Positions 26,597 through 35,391 of a DNA stretch of 64,000 nucleotides are shown here, in pieces (the stretch's first letter is position 1; every line of letters begins with the position of its first letter). The notes beneath the pieces are model-generated. The model worked only from the letters and a program-made list of their open reading frames with translations, was not told the DNA's origin and made no database searches. This DNA is from Brumicola pallidula DSM 14239 = ACAM 615 (GTDB taxonomy: Bacteria > Pseudomonadota > Gammaproteobacteria > Enterobacterales > Alteromonadaceae). The stretch is taken from contig NZ_AUAV01000025.1 in the NCBI RefSeq assembly GCF_000428905.1, positions 1 through 64,000 of the forward strand, read 5' to 3'. Position numbers and translations under genes: made by a program.

Positions 26597-27793
26597 ATGT
26601 TGAATATGCAAGACAGAAATCACCTTTCTGATGTACAACCAACAAACAGCGTTTGCTTGATTGAAAACGGTCTGATAGAAATACCAATGTTACAACTGCT
26701 TGATGAAAACGGACACGAAACTAATAAAGAACAAAGTCCTGAAATTGATGAAGCAACAGCTAAGAGAATCGCAGCCACCATGCAATACATTCGTTTACTA
26801 GATGAGCGTATGGTTGGTGCACAGCGCCAAGGTAGAATTAGTTTTTATCTCGCCTGCACAGGCGAAGAAGCGTCGACGGTGGCGAGCGCTGCTGCGTTGT
26901 CATCTGATGACATGATTATGTCGCAATACAGAGAGCAGGGCGCATTAGCTTATCGTGGGTACACCACCGAGCAGTTCATGAATCAAATGTTTAGTAATGA
27001 GTTAGACCCTAATAAGGGACGCCAAATGCCTATCCATTACGGTGACAAGACACTGAACTTTATGACTATTTCATCACCATTAGGTACGCAGATACCACAA
27101 GCTGCTGGTTATGCCTATGGACAAAAAATGTCGGGCAAACCAGCCTTGACGATTTGTTATTTCGGCGAAGGTGCGGCTTCTGAAGGTGACTTTCATGCAG
27201 GTGTTAACATGGCTGCCGTATTAAATTGCCCAGTAATATTCTTTTGTCGCAACAACGGTTACGCAATTTCTACACCGGTGGAAGAACAGTTTAAAGGTGA
27301 TGGTATTGCGTCACGCGGCATTGGTTACGGTGTTAAAACGATTCGTGTTGATGGCAACGATGTGCTGGCGGTTTTTGCAGCTACTAAAAAAGCAAGAGAA
27401 GTTGCCCTAGCTCATAATTGCCCTGTATTAATTGAAGCGATGACTTATCGCTTAGCTGCTCACTCTACTTCAGATGACCCTAGCGGGTATCGGTCTAAAA
27501 GCGAAGAAGAAAAATGGCATGCTAAAGATCCTGTCGAACGATTTAATAAATGGTTAGATGGCAAAGGTTGGTTTGATAAGAAGGCAACTGACGCTTATCT
27601 AGAAAAGTCGAGAGCTGAAATTCTTGCAGCAGTCAAAAAAGCTGAAAAAGTACCTGTTGCATATATCGACGACATTGTTGAAGATGTTTACGATACGCCA
27701 CCGTGGCACTTAAAAAAACAGCTTGTTGAGTTAAAAGCACATATCGCAAAATACCCTGAGCATTATCCTAAAACATCAGGGAGGGTAAAATAA
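26597..27793 (+). CDS. bkdA1: Branched-chain 2-oxoacid dehydrogenase E1 subunit alpha
   Basis: This 398-residue thiamine-diphosphate subunit decarboxylates 2-oxoacids from valine, leucine and isoleucine. The ThDP motif is [13 protein letters not shown] with the closing NN in [11 protein letters not shown]. The family phosphorylation-loop region [16 protein letters not shown] is present. About 60 residues precede the common core, as in Pseudomonas BkdA1. The stop overlaps the next start by one base (TAATG), coupling alpha and beta synthesis. The start at ATG 26597 has no strong ribosome-binding site; an in-frame ATG three codons on is equally possible. Confidence 0.92.
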   Translation: MLNMQDRNHLSDVQPTNSVCLIENGLIEIPMLQLLDENGHETNKEQSPEIDEATAKRIAATMQYIRLLDERMVGAQRQGRISFYLACTGEEASTVASAAALSSDDMIMSQYREQGALAYRGYTTEQFMNQMFSNELDPNKGRQMPIHYGDKTLNFMTISSPLGTQIPQAAGYAYGQKMSGKPALTICYFGEGAASEGDFHAGVNMAAVLNCPVIFFCRNNGYAISTPVEEQFKGDGIASRGIGYGVKTIRVDGNDVLAVFAATKKAREVALAHNCPVLIEAMTYRLAAHSTSDDPSGYRSKSEEEKWHAKDPVERFNKWLDGKGWFDKKATDAYLEKSRAEILAAVKKAEKVPVAYIDDIVEDVYDTPPWHLKKQLVELKAHIAKYPEHYPKTSGRVK

Positions 27794-28770
27794 TGGCGCA
27801 AATGAACTTATTACAGGCGATTAACAACGCGCTTATTACGGCAATGACCGACGATGAAAAAGTCATGGTGTTTGGCGAAGATGTCGGCCATTTTGGTGGC
27901 GTTTTTAGAGCCACAAGTAACCTGCAAGAAAAGTTTGGTAAAGGACGTTGTTTTAACACGCCGTTGACCGAGCAGGGTATTATTGGGTTTGCAAATGGAC
28001 TCGCATCACAAGGGTCAGTGCCTGTTGCCGAAATACAATTTAGTGACTATATTTTCCCAGCCTTTGACCAAATTGTGAATGAAACTGCAAAATGGCGTTA
28101 TCGTTCAGGTGGCCAGTTTACCTGCGGCACACTAACCATCAGAACGCCTTATGGTGGGGGAATAGCCGGCGGCCTTTATCATTCTCAATCCCCGGAAGCG
28201 TTTTTTGCGCATATACCAGGTATGAAAGTGGTTATTCCGCGTAACCCACGTCAGGCTAAGGGGTTGCTGCTAGCGTCTATCAGAGACGATAATCCCGTAT
28301 TATTCATGGAACCGAAAAAACTTTACAGAGCCTCTGTAGGCGACGTACCCGACACCGACTACGAATTACCATTAGGCAAAGCTGATATGGTAAAAGAAGG
28401 CACTGACATCACCTTATTAGCATGGGGTGCTCAGGTAGAGATCATTGAAAAAGCAGCAGCAATGGCACAAGAGATAGGAGTGTCTTGCGAAGTGATTGAC
28501 TTACAAAGTATATTGCCTTGGGATGTTGAAACAATTTGTGGATCGGTTTGTAAAACAGGCAGATTATTAATTAATCATGAAGCCCCGTTAACGGGTGGTT
28601 TCGCCAGTGAAATTGCTGCAACGGTTCAGGAAAGATGTTTCTTATACCTTGAATCGCCAATAGCACGGGTTTGTGGCCTTGATACGCCATTTCCCTTAGC
28701 ACACGAAAAGGAATATATGCCTGATCATTTAAAAACTTTCGAAGCTATTAAGCGAACAATGGACTACTAG
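27793..28770 (+). CDS. bkdA2: Branched-chain 2-oxoacid dehydrogenase E1 subunit beta
   Basis: This 325-residue beta subunit completes the E1 heterotetramer. Landmarks are [16 protein letters not shown] near residue 25, the [13 protein letters not shown] segment, and the C-terminal transketolase domain with DLQSILPWD and [14 protein letters not shown]. Length is standard for the family. It overlaps bkdA1 by one base and is nine bases ahead of the E2 gene, where AGGAGG supplies a strong ribosome-binding site. It passes hydroxyacyl intermediates to the lipoyl arms of the E2 encoded next. Confidence 0.93.
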   Translation: MAQMNLLQAINNALITAMTDDEKVMVFGEDVGHFGGVFRATSNLQEKFGKGRCFNTPLTEQGIIGFANGLASQGSVPVAEIQFSDYIFPAFDQIVNETAKWRYRSGGQFTCGTLTIRTPYGGGIAGGLYHSQSPEAFFAHIPGMKVVIPRNPRQAKGLLLASIRDDNPVLFMEPKKLYRASVGDVPDTDYELPLGKADMVKEGTDITLLAWGAQVEIIEKAAAMAQEIGVSCEVIDLQSILPWDVETICGSVCKTGRLLINHEAPLTGGFASEIAATVQERCFLYLESPIARVCGLDTPFPLAHEKEYMPDHLKTFEAIKRTMDY

Positions 28771-28779
28771 GAGGCAATA

Positions 28780-30441
28780 ATGAACGAATTTATATTGCCT
28801 GATATAGGCGAAGGTATTGTTGAATGCGAGCTGCTTGAATGGCTAGTAAAAGAAGGTGATGTCATTGTTGAAGACCAACCTGTTGCTGAAGTCATGACCG
28901 ACAAAGCAACAGTTCAGATCCCGGCGATGCACAATGGCGTTGTGCGCAAACTTCATTATAAGGAAGGTGACATCGCAAAAGTACATGCTCCTTTATTTGC
29001 GATGGATATCGATGACGAGGCAAGCAATGACACGTCAGTTGAAGAGCTTACTCCTTCACTAAGTGATAGTCCTGCTAGTCAGATGATAATACCCCCTCCA
29101 GCGCCAGTTGCAGAAGTAAACGCAGAAAAAATCGAAGCGTTTATTTTACCTGATATTGGCGAAGGTATTGTTGAATGTGAAATTGTAAAATGGTGCATTC
29201 AAGAAGGTGACCTGGTCACAGAAGATCAGGTTGTTGTTGAGGTTATGACCGATAAAGCCGTTGTTGAGATACCAGCAAAATATCAAGGCAAAGTGGTGAA
29301 GCTGCACTATCAACAGGGAGATATTGCACAAGTACATACGCCGTTATTTGATCAGTTGATTCAATCGGATGATTTTGTTGCGCCTGCGTCTTCGAGCGAA
29401 TTAACAGTCTCGCCTACTACAGAAATACAAGCCGCTACGGCCAAAAATGTGGAAGAGAGCGAGCTTGAGTCAGTGCGAAATAATCGAGCTAAAGCATTGG
29501 CTAGTCCTGCAGTAAGGCGCATAGCAAGAGAGCATCAGATTAATATTGCTCTGGTGTCTGGCTCAGGTAAAAAAGGGCGTGTATTGAAACAGGACATTGA
29601 GGCTCACATGCAGAGTCAAAATGGGATACCACAAATTGCGGATCAAGGTACTACAACGCATCAGGCAAATACCACAATTACCAGTGCCAACGGCAATAAG
29701 CTAACGGATTCTAGTAATGCAGGCACGCAGTCAGAAGTAAGTAAGGTAATACCAATGCGGGGCATTAAAGCTGCGATGGCTAAACAAATGATGGCGAGTG
29801 TGAGCACAATTCCACACTTTACGGTTTCTGATGAATTGATTATGGATAATCTGATTGCGTTGCGAAGTCAGTTAAAACCTGAGTTTCAAAAACAGGGTGT
29901 TAAATTAAGTTTCATGCCGTTTTTCATCAAGTCATTATCGTTGGCTTTAAAGTCGTTTCCTGAAATTAACTCGCGTTTAAGCAAAGACGAGTCAGAGCTA
30001 CATTATTTGTTATCGCATAATATTGGTATGGCAATTGACTCAAAAATTGGACTACTTGTAGCCAATATAAAGAATGTACAAAATCTGTCATTATTTGAAG
30101 TTGCTCAAGAATGTGACCGTATTATCAATGCTGCGCGCGAGGGTAAGTTGTCAAATGCGGACTTAAGTAATGGTACAATCAGTATCTCAAATATTGGTGC
30201 TTTAGGTGGAACGACCGCAACGCCGGTGATTAATAAACCTGAAGTTGCTATCGTTGCACTGGGTAAAACTCAGAAGTTACCTCGTTTCAATGACAATGGT
30301 GAGGTGATTGCGCAAAGTATTATGATGCTAAATTGGTCAGGCGATCACCGCGTTATTGACGGTGCAACGATGGTTCGTTTTAACAATCTATGGGTGAGTT
30401 ACTTACAGCATCCTGAAAAAATGTTGGTTCATCTTAAGTAA
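28780..30441 (+). CDS. bkdB: Dihydrolipoamide acyltransferase E2 of the branched-chain complex
   Basis: This 553-residue E2 core protein has two lipoyl domains. Modified lysines are predicted at Lys42 (EVMTDKATV) and Lys159 (EVMTDKAVV); the two domains are near duplicates starting FILPDIGEGIVECE. A peripheral-subunit-binding domain (ASPAVRRIAREHQINI.. to QDIEAHM) lies near 235-275. The catalytic domain ends with SGDHRVIDGATM, holding the His and Asp of the HxxxDG site. Two lipoyl domains are more than the single one usual in bacterial BkdB. No dihydrolipoamide dehydrogenase follows, so E3 must come from elsewhere. A strong terminator closes the operon. Confidence 0.93.
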   Translation: MNEFILPDIGEGIVECELLEWLVKEGDVIVEDQPVAEVMTDKATVQIPAMHNGVVRKLHYKEGDIAKVHAPLFAMDIDDEASNDTSVEELTPSLSDSPASQMIIPPPAPVAEVNAEKIEAFILPDIGEGIVECEIVKWCIQEGDLVTEDQVVVEVMTDKAVVEIPAKYQGKVVKLHYQQGDIAQVHTPLFDQLIQSDDFVAPASSSELTVSPTTEIQAATAKNVEESELESVRNNRAKALASPAVRRIAREHQINIALVSGSGKKGRVLKQDIEAHMQSQNGIPQIADQGTTTHQANTTITSANGNKLTDSSNAGTQSEVSKVIPMRGIKAAMAKQMMASVSTIPHFTVSDELIMDNLIALRSQLKPEFQKQGVKLSFMPFFIKSLSLALKSFPEINSRLSKDESELHYLLSHNIGMAIDSKIGLLVANIKNVQNLSLFEVAQECDRIINAAREGKLSNADLSNGTISISNIGALGGTTATPVINKPEVAIVALGKTQKLPRFNDNGEVIAQSIMMLNWSGDHRVIDGATMVRFNNLWVSYLQHPEKMLVHLK

Positions 30442-30496
30442 GCATTTTTAACTTAGCGTGTATCATTGTAATATACAGGTATCGTAGTGTTATATT

Positions 30497-30519
30497 AGCC
30501 CGCATTAGCGGGCTTTTTT
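30497..30519 (+). terminator. Rho-independent terminator of the bkd operon
   Basis: AGCCCGC (30497-30503) pairs with GCGGGCT (30508-30514) around a four-base loop and is followed by TTTTTA. It lies 55 bp after the E2 stop and 22 bp before the rlmJ start. Confidence 0.93.
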
Positions 30520-30540
30520 ATTTTAAGAGTGAGAGTTGTA

Positions 30541-31452
30541 GTGCTCAGTTATCAACATTCGTTTCATGCTGGAAACCATGCAGATGTGCTTAAGCATCTG
30601 ACTTTAGTAGCAGTGCTTGAACGTCTGAATTTAAAGACAAAACCGTATTTTTTTTTGGACACACATGCCGGTGACGGGATATACAACCTGAACTCGGAAC
30701 ACGCTTTACAAAATTCAGAAGCTAAAACAGGTATTTTGCAACTAAAGCTTAATCGTCAGTTAGATAATGGTGAAAATAATAGCGTTAAAGGTAATTATGC
30801 ACTGTTTGATTCTTATTTAAACATCGTAGATCAATACATTGGAGACCAACAGTATCCGGGGTCTCCCATGGTAGCCTCTGCATTGCTGCGCAATGGAGAC
30901 AACGCCTTTGCTGCTGAACTACACCCACAAGCATTTAAATCACTGCAACAAAGCTGTCGCCGAACGGTTATTAAAGCGCAGCATCGAGATGGCTATGAAG
31001 TACTGAATGCAGTTTTACCACCCACGCCAAATAGAGGAGCAGTGCTAATTGACCCTCCTTATGAGCAGATGAGTGAATATCAACAGGTTGTTGATGCAGT
31101 TACCAAAGCTGTAAAGCGCTGGCCGATTGGTATTTATATGATTTGGTACCCGTTACTTTCTAATACTAGAGAGGATAGAGAAACTAAGAAGATTGTTAAT
31201 AATCCTAAATCAGCGTTAAGTGAAAAAATGTTATCTCAATTCTCCGGAATTAACGTAAAGTCGGTGCTAAATGTACAATTTTGTTCACTACAGCCCTCAG
31301 AGAAAGTAGGTATGTATGGTTCTGGCATGTGTATTTTAAATCCACCTTGGCACTTAGATAATGACTTGCAAGAAATTCTTGTGACGTTGCAAAAAAAAAT
31401 GCCAGGTGACAACAATAAACTATCAAAAGTGGAATGGTTAAAAACTGAATAA
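30541..31452 (+). CDS. rlmJ: 23S rRNA (adenine2030-N6)-methyltransferase
   Basis: This 303-residue enzyme methylates A2030 of 23S rRNA using S-adenosylmethionine. The N-terminus LSYQHSFHAGNHADVLKHL matches E. coli RlmJ, so I choose GTG 30541 over the in-frame GTG at 30529. The SAM-binding segment is FLDTHAGDGIY and the catalytic motif is LIDPPYEQ. A helical subdomain (about 50-110) sits between them as in the E. coli structure. The C-terminal 20 residues extend past the E. coli enzyme. The stop overlaps the start of the kinase gene by one base. Confidence 0.92.
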   Translation: MLSYQHSFHAGNHADVLKHLTLVAVLERLNLKTKPYFFLDTHAGDGIYNLNSEHALQNSEAKTGILQLKLNRQLDNGENNSVKGNYALFDSYLNIVDQYIGDQQYPGSPMVASALLRNGDNAFAAELHPQAFKSLQQSCRRTVIKAQHRDGYEVLNAVLPPTPNRGAVLIDPPYEQMSEYQQVVDAVTKAVKRWPIGIYMIWYPLLSNTREDRETKKIVNNPKSALSEKMLSQFSGINVKSVLNVQFCSLQPSEKVGMYGSGMCILNPPWHLDNDLQEILVTLQKKMPGDNNKLSKVEWLKTE

Positions 31453-33284
31453 TGCAGCAGCCACAGCTTAAACATTTCTATATTCCTGATGACCAATCAG
31501 TTTATTTGCTATCGCACAAAGACGCAAAAAAGCTTAAAAACTGGTTTGGTTTGTGCATCTCACAACTTAAGAAATTAGGTTATACGGATATAGAAATGAT
31601 TGGTAAGGGTGCATTTGGATTTGCTTTTGCAGGTACCGATAAGAAAGGCCGAGAATTGGTGTTTAAATTCTCCAGAATCACCTTGCCACAGCATATTCAA
31701 GACAGACTCGAAGAAGAAGCCTTTATGCAAGGCTTAGTTGAGCATCGTAATGTACCGAAGTTGATTGAGTTTCAGCAAATTAAGCGGCAATCAATTTTAG
31801 TCATGGACCGCGCTCTGGGAATTGATTTAGAAAAATATTCATTGCGTGTCGGCCCCTTACCACCGAGGATTGTCCTTAAAATAACTGTACAAATTTGTGA
31901 AATTTTGCACTTCTTAAGAGAGTTTCAGCAAAATGGCGTGTTTCGTCCTGTCGTTCATGGCGATATCAAACCCTCCAATTTAGTTTGGGATGAGCAAGCA
32001 GAACAAGTCAGTCTAATTGACTGGGGTTCATGCGTGTTTGCGCAAATCGATCCATCAGGACAGACGATTACCACTAATGTGATGGACTTGATGTCATCCG
32101 ATTTACAGCAAACCAATGCAAGACTCGGTGATGTTTACTTTATTGGGGATGATCAACTGGATGGTAAGTTATCAAGTCCTCGTTTTGATGAACAAGGCTT
32201 AGCAAGTACAATTTATGCGTTAGCGTCAGGTCAAGGTTCGCGATACGGTAGAAAAGCTATTCCACCTGACTCGCTTGGTTTACCGTTAGAATTTGCTAAG
32301 GTACTTGCAGCATTAATGAGTAATGACCCTATTGAACGTCACTCGGGTGGCGATTATTTGTTACAACAATACTCTAGATTTCGTCACTTTGTATTTGCTG
32401 AAGACCGCTACCAAGATCAAGTTTGCTTAGTACCAACTTGGGGGCATCATGAAATAAAAGACATAGAAACGGTTGTGTATAGTTCAAGGAAGTCATATTT
32501 AAGACAGCAAGAAGGTATTGATATAGCCGAATTAAATTATATTGACGATGCTCAGTTTGAGCGTTATTACAAAAATTACTTGCAAGGAATGGGTGAAACA
32601 GAAAAAGGATTTATTGCAGCGGTAAGCCGCTTAGGGAAATATCCTGTTGTCGGCGGGTTAGCAATTAGATGGGAGGACGAAGGTATTTTTGTTGATTCTA
32701 GTCTAAACTTATACAATCCTAGCTTACAATTATCATTTGATCGAAGCGTCGATAATGTGATTAATTTAGCGCGTTCTATTGTCCGAAAAGGCGTTTTTAA
32801 AAGTTGTATGTTTAATGCAAAAAACACATTGCATGTTGAACGAGTGACTGAAAAGAAACCTTTTATACCACACCCAAAAATGCAGATACCATATGAATTG
32901 AGTAAAACCTCGTTAGCAGAAAATGAAAGTCGTATGCATTCTTATTTTGAAGATGGAGAGGATCCTGATGAGTTGTTGAAATTGCCAGAAGTATTAATGT
33001 CAAAAATTAAAAGCTTGAACGCAATTCACCACACCGGGTGTATTATTTTTGAAGCACTTCCGAAACATTTGAAAGTGCATAATTATTATACCTTACTCGA
33101 TCACTCGATGGAGCTCGAGTTTAAAAGCCTACTAAAAGAAATTATTGATTTAATTCCAAAAATTAATGGTTTAGGTATTTCAGGCTTCATGAAGTTACCC
33201 TATAAAGACACACGATTTTTTAAGCATCAGGTAAAAATGACACAAAAGTTTTACCCAAGAAACCCTAAGCAAATAAGTACTTAG
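31452..33284 (+). CDS. Hanks-type Ser/Thr protein kinase with unassigned C-terminal half
   Basis: This 610-residue protein starts within the rlmJ stop (TAATG), so the two are coupled. The kinase domain (about 44-330) has a Gly-rich loop IGKGAFGFAF (50-59), Lys72 in VFKFS, catalytic loop VVHGDIKPSN with Asp171 and Asn176, and metal-binding Asp190 in LIDWGS (DWG instead of DFG). All key residues are present, so it may be active. The region from about 335 to 610 has no domain I recognise and no membrane helix, and contains YEDGEDPDE-like acidic loops. Most bacterial Hanks kinases have sensor domains outside the membrane; this one looks cytosolic. Target unknown. Confidence 0.85.
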   Translation: MQQPQLKHFYIPDDQSVYLLSHKDAKKLKNWFGLCISQLKKLGYTDIEMIGKGAFGFAFAGTDKKGRELVFKFSRITLPQHIQDRLEEEAFMQGLVEHRNVPKLIEFQQIKRQSILVMDRALGIDLEKYSLRVGPLPPRIVLKITVQICEILHFLREFQQNGVFRPVVHGDIKPSNLVWDEQAEQVSLIDWGSCVFAQIDPSGQTITTNVMDLMSSDLQQTNARLGDVYFIGDDQLDGKLSSPRFDEQGLASTIYALASGQGSRYGRKAIPPDSLGLPLEFAKVLAALMSNDPIERHSGGDYLLQQYSRFRHFVFAEDRYQDQVCLVPTWGHHEIKDIETVVYSSRKSYLRQQEGIDIAELNYIDDAQFERYYKNYLQGMGETEKGFIAAVSRLGKYPVVGGLAIRWEDEGIFVDSSLNLYNPSLQLSFDRSVDNVINLARSIVRKGVFKSCMFNAKNTLHVERVTEKKPFIPHPKMQIPYELSKTSLAENESRMHSYFEDGEDPDELLKLPEVLMSKIKSLNAIHHTGCIIFEALPKHLKVHNYYTLLDHSMELEFKSLLKEIIDLIPKINGLGISGFMKLPYKDTRFFKHQVKMTQKFYPRNPKQIST

Positions 33285-33318
33285 TAGTGAATTAACTACT
33301 TGTCAAAGTGAGGTTACA

Positions 33319-34173
33319 TTGTTAGATGTTAGATTAGAGTCGTTGTTCGCGATGGAAAAAATAGAACAAGGTTTATATCGGGGTCAAAGTTGGGACTTAG
33401 GTTTTAGAGCGTTGTTTGGTGGGCAAGTTTTAGGTCAATCTATTGCTGCAGCCTATAAAACAGTTGAAGAGGGACGTATCATTCATTCTCTACATTCATA
33501 TTTTTTATTACCCGGCGATGCTCAAAAACCAGTCATTTATGACATAGAAAATGTGCGTGATGGCCGCAGTTTTTCATCAAGACGGGTAAAGGCGATTCAA
33601 AATGGGCGTACTATATTTGTGATGACCGCGTCGTTTCAAACTCCTGAGCCAGGGTTGAGTCATCAGTATGCTGAGATACCAAAAGTACCACCTCCGGAGG
33701 AGGTGACTCCAGATATTCGTTTTTACGAGGACAAATATGACCAATTATCAGAAAGGATAAAGGAATCGTTGAGTTATCACCGGCCGGTCGACATTCGTAC
33801 TGTCGATTCAGCCAATTCTTATACTGCTGAAAAACGCGAACCAAAGCGATCAATATGGTTAAAGGGAAGGGATAAACTGGATGGCCCTCTGCAAGTGCAT
33901 CAAGCGTCACTAGCCTATGCGTCGGACTATCACTTTTTAAGTACATCTTTACAACCGCATGGTTTGGCAGTGCATGATAAATCACTTAGATTAGCCACAA
34001 TTGATCATGCAATATGGTTTCATAAGCCATTTAAATTTGATGATTGGTTATTGTATGAAATGGAAAGTCCTTTTAGTGGAACTGGTCGTGGATTAGTGCA
34101 GGGTAAAGTCTTTGATAAACAGGGGACGCTTGTTGCGACGACAGTTCAAGAAGGGCTAATGCGCCAAGTTTAG
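33319..34173 (+). CDS. tesB: Acyl-CoA thioesterase II
   Basis: This 284-residue double-hotdog thioesterase hydrolyses medium- and long-chain acyl-CoA. The N-terminal hotdog has GLYRGQSWDLG and FGGQVLGQSIAAA. The C-terminal hotdog has the catalytic Asp in TIDHAIWFHKP, the Ser/Thr region ESPFSGTGRG and Gln in TVQEGLMR, matching the Asp204/Thr228/Gln278 set of E. coli TesB. Length equals E. coli TesB (286). It starts with TTG 33319 behind GAGG at about six bases; no ATG occurs before residue 12. The gamma-carbonic-anhydrase-like gene follows 19 bases later and is likely co-transcribed. Confidence 0.93.
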   Translation: MLDVRLESLFAMEKIEQGLYRGQSWDLGFRALFGGQVLGQSIAAAYKTVEEGRIIHSLHSYFLLPGDAQKPVIYDIENVRDGRSFSSRRVKAIQNGRTIFVMTASFQTPEPGLSHQYAEIPKVPPPEEVTPDIRFYEDKYDQLSERIKESLSYHRPVDIRTVDSANSYTAEKREPKRSIWLKGRDKLDGPLQVHQASLAYASDYHFLSTSLQPHGLAVHDKSLRLATIDHAIWFHKPFKFDDWLLYEMESPFSGTGRGLVQGKVFDKQGTLVATTVQEGLMRQV

Positions 34174-34192
34174 GGTTAATAAGGAAAAACAC

Positions 34193-34717
34193 ATGATATA
34201 TCAGATAGGTTCAGACAAAGTGACATTAGGGCGCAATACTTATGTGGCCCCAGGTGCGCATGTTATGGGTAAAGTGACATTGCATGATAACGCAAGTGTT
34301 TGGTTTAATGCAGTATTGCGTGGTGATTGTGATCGAATAGAAGTAGGCGAAGGCAGCAATATTCAAGACGGTGCGATTTTACATACTGACTATGGTTTTC
34401 CAATGCGTATTGGCAGAGGGGTAACCATTGGCCACAAGGTAATGCTGCATGGTTGTGAGGTTGGCGATTATTCCTTGATTGGTATAAATGCAGTTGTTTT
34501 AAACGGGGCTAAAATAGGGCATCACTGTGTTATCGGTGCAAACGCGCTAGTCACTGAGGGCATGGAAATTCCCGATTATTCGGTGGTAATGGGATCGCCG
34601 GGTAAAGTAGTAAAAACGATTAAAACAGGACAAGCCGAGATGCTCGAAAAGTCGGCAAAACATTATCAGAAAAATGCTGAATATTTTAAAAATGAATTAA
34701 AAGAGCAACCGCTGTAA
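34193..34717 (+). CDS. Gamma-carbonic anhydrase-like hexapeptide-repeat protein
   Basis: This 174-residue protein is a left-handed beta helix built of hexapeptide repeats (for example VGDYSL-IGINAV-VLNGAK-IGHHCV-IGANAL). It has the family opening LGRNTYVAPGAHVMGKV and the conserved RGDCDRIEVGEGSNIQDGA segment. Candidate zinc ligands are the His residues in GHKVMLHG and IGHHC. It matches the YrdA/PaaY-type gamma-CA group, whose physiological substrates are often unknown; some show weak carbonic anhydrase or thioesterase activity. Its position behind tesB hints at a CoA-thioester link, which is inference. AAGGA lies seven bases before the ATG. Confidence 0.88.
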   Translation: MIYQIGSDKVTLGRNTYVAPGAHVMGKVTLHDNASVWFNAVLRGDCDRIEVGEGSNIQDGAILHTDYGFPMRIGRGVTIGHKVMLHGCEVGDYSLIGINAVVLNGAKIGHHCVIGANALVTEGMEIPDYSVVMGSPGKVVKTIKTGQAEMLEKSAKHYQKNAEYFKNELKEQPL

Positions 34718-34816
34718 TCTACCGCGTGTGTATTTATAAGCATGGCATGGTTGCATGATATCAGGGCAACTCAACAATGTTATAACGAGCGAAAATTACA
34801 CATTATTAATCCCCAG

Positions 34817-34847
34817 AAATAAAAAGGCCCGGAACATCGTTCCAGGC
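34817..34847 (-). terminator. Rho-independent terminator on the minus strand
   Basis: Read on the minus strand, GCCTGGAAC pairs with GTTCCGGGC (nine pairs, one G-U) around GAT and is followed by CCTTTTTATTT. On the plus strand the same hairpin is not followed by a T-run, so it faces leftward, away from any known minus-strand gene. Confidence 0.8.
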
Positions 34848-34919
34848 TTAGGGGAATGGCCCATTTCTGAGCCTTGCGCTAACTTTTACTGCCGATACCG
34901 TGTTTAAGGTTCTAAATAT
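34817..34919 (-). ncRNA. Candidate small RNA ending in its own terminator
   Basis: The minus strand has an A/T -10-like TATATT (complement of 34926-34931), then about 100 bases without an ORF, then a strong terminator. Within it, GGCTCAG and CTAAGCC can pair around a segment containing ATGGGCCAT, and the CTAAGCC arm overlaps the terminator's 5' arm, so two folds are mutually exclusive. Both neighbouring genes are on the plus strand, so this transcript would not be the tail of a gene. It would be antisense to the tesB/gamma-CA mRNA 3' trailer only if that reads on. No known RNA family recognised. Confidence 0.4.
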
Positions 34920-35145
34920 ACACTTAATATATAGTACAATGTCCGCATCAGGGAGATGATTATTACACATTTGATGGACGTTAATAGTAAATCAAATTTG
35001 CTTAAAATATAAACTATCTCGACGTCGACTGACCCACATATTGTATAAACAACATAACACAAAAAAATATAAACACCTAAAAATTTTTAAAGTCAATGAC
35101 TTAGTTTTAAATTTTTACACAGCTCACACTCAATAAATACACAAG

Positions 35146-35154
35146 TTATCCACA
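35146..35154 (+). promoter_or_regulatory. Perfect DnaA-box sequence
   Basis: TTATCCACA matches the DnaA consensus exactly, in AT-rich non-coding DNA. Only a single perfect copy is evident, so it may be a titration or regulatory site, or chance. Confidence 0.3.
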
Positions 35155-35391
35155 GGTTTAACCACAGATAGACCTTGGATCAATCAATTATGTGGAAATT
35201 TAATGGGCTGAGCTTAAAAATCACTGAGTTTGCTGTTGTATTGTGTTAATTTTAACAATATAGATTGTGAAAATAGATTGATGTCGTTAATTAATAGCGC
35301 ACATCTACTAGCGCATATCGCAAAACAAGCTATCAAAAAAGCCTAATAAATAATGCTAATAAGCGTTAGCTCATAAGAATATAGGGTAACA

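Larger units (their letters stand above)
34718..35391. other. 674-bp AT-rich non-coding region
   Basis: No protein-coding frame is supported. The left third contains a minus-strand terminator and a candidate small RNA. The middle is AT-rich and includes one perfect DnaA box. AGGGTAAC just before 35392 serves as ribosome-binding site for the Gate-domain gene. No dnaA, gidA/mnmG or clustered DnaA boxes are near, so I do not call an origin. Confidence 0.6.

Noticed and set aside
34826-34849. Terminator for the gamma-carbonic-anhydrase gene on the plus strand
   Set aside because: The plus-strand side of the hairpin is followed by AGGGGAATGG, not a T-run; the T-run is on the minus side.
34817-34919. 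6S RNA (ssrS) because GGGCCATTCCCCTAAGCC recalls the E. coli 6S 5' region
   Set aside because: The transcript would be about 100 nt, too short for 6S, and lacks the closing stem and the usual gene neighbours; resemblance is from memory and may be chance.
34718-35391. Replication origin around the perfect DnaA box
   Set aside because: Only one perfect box, no clustered boxes or typical origin neighbours such as dnaA, mnmG or parAB.
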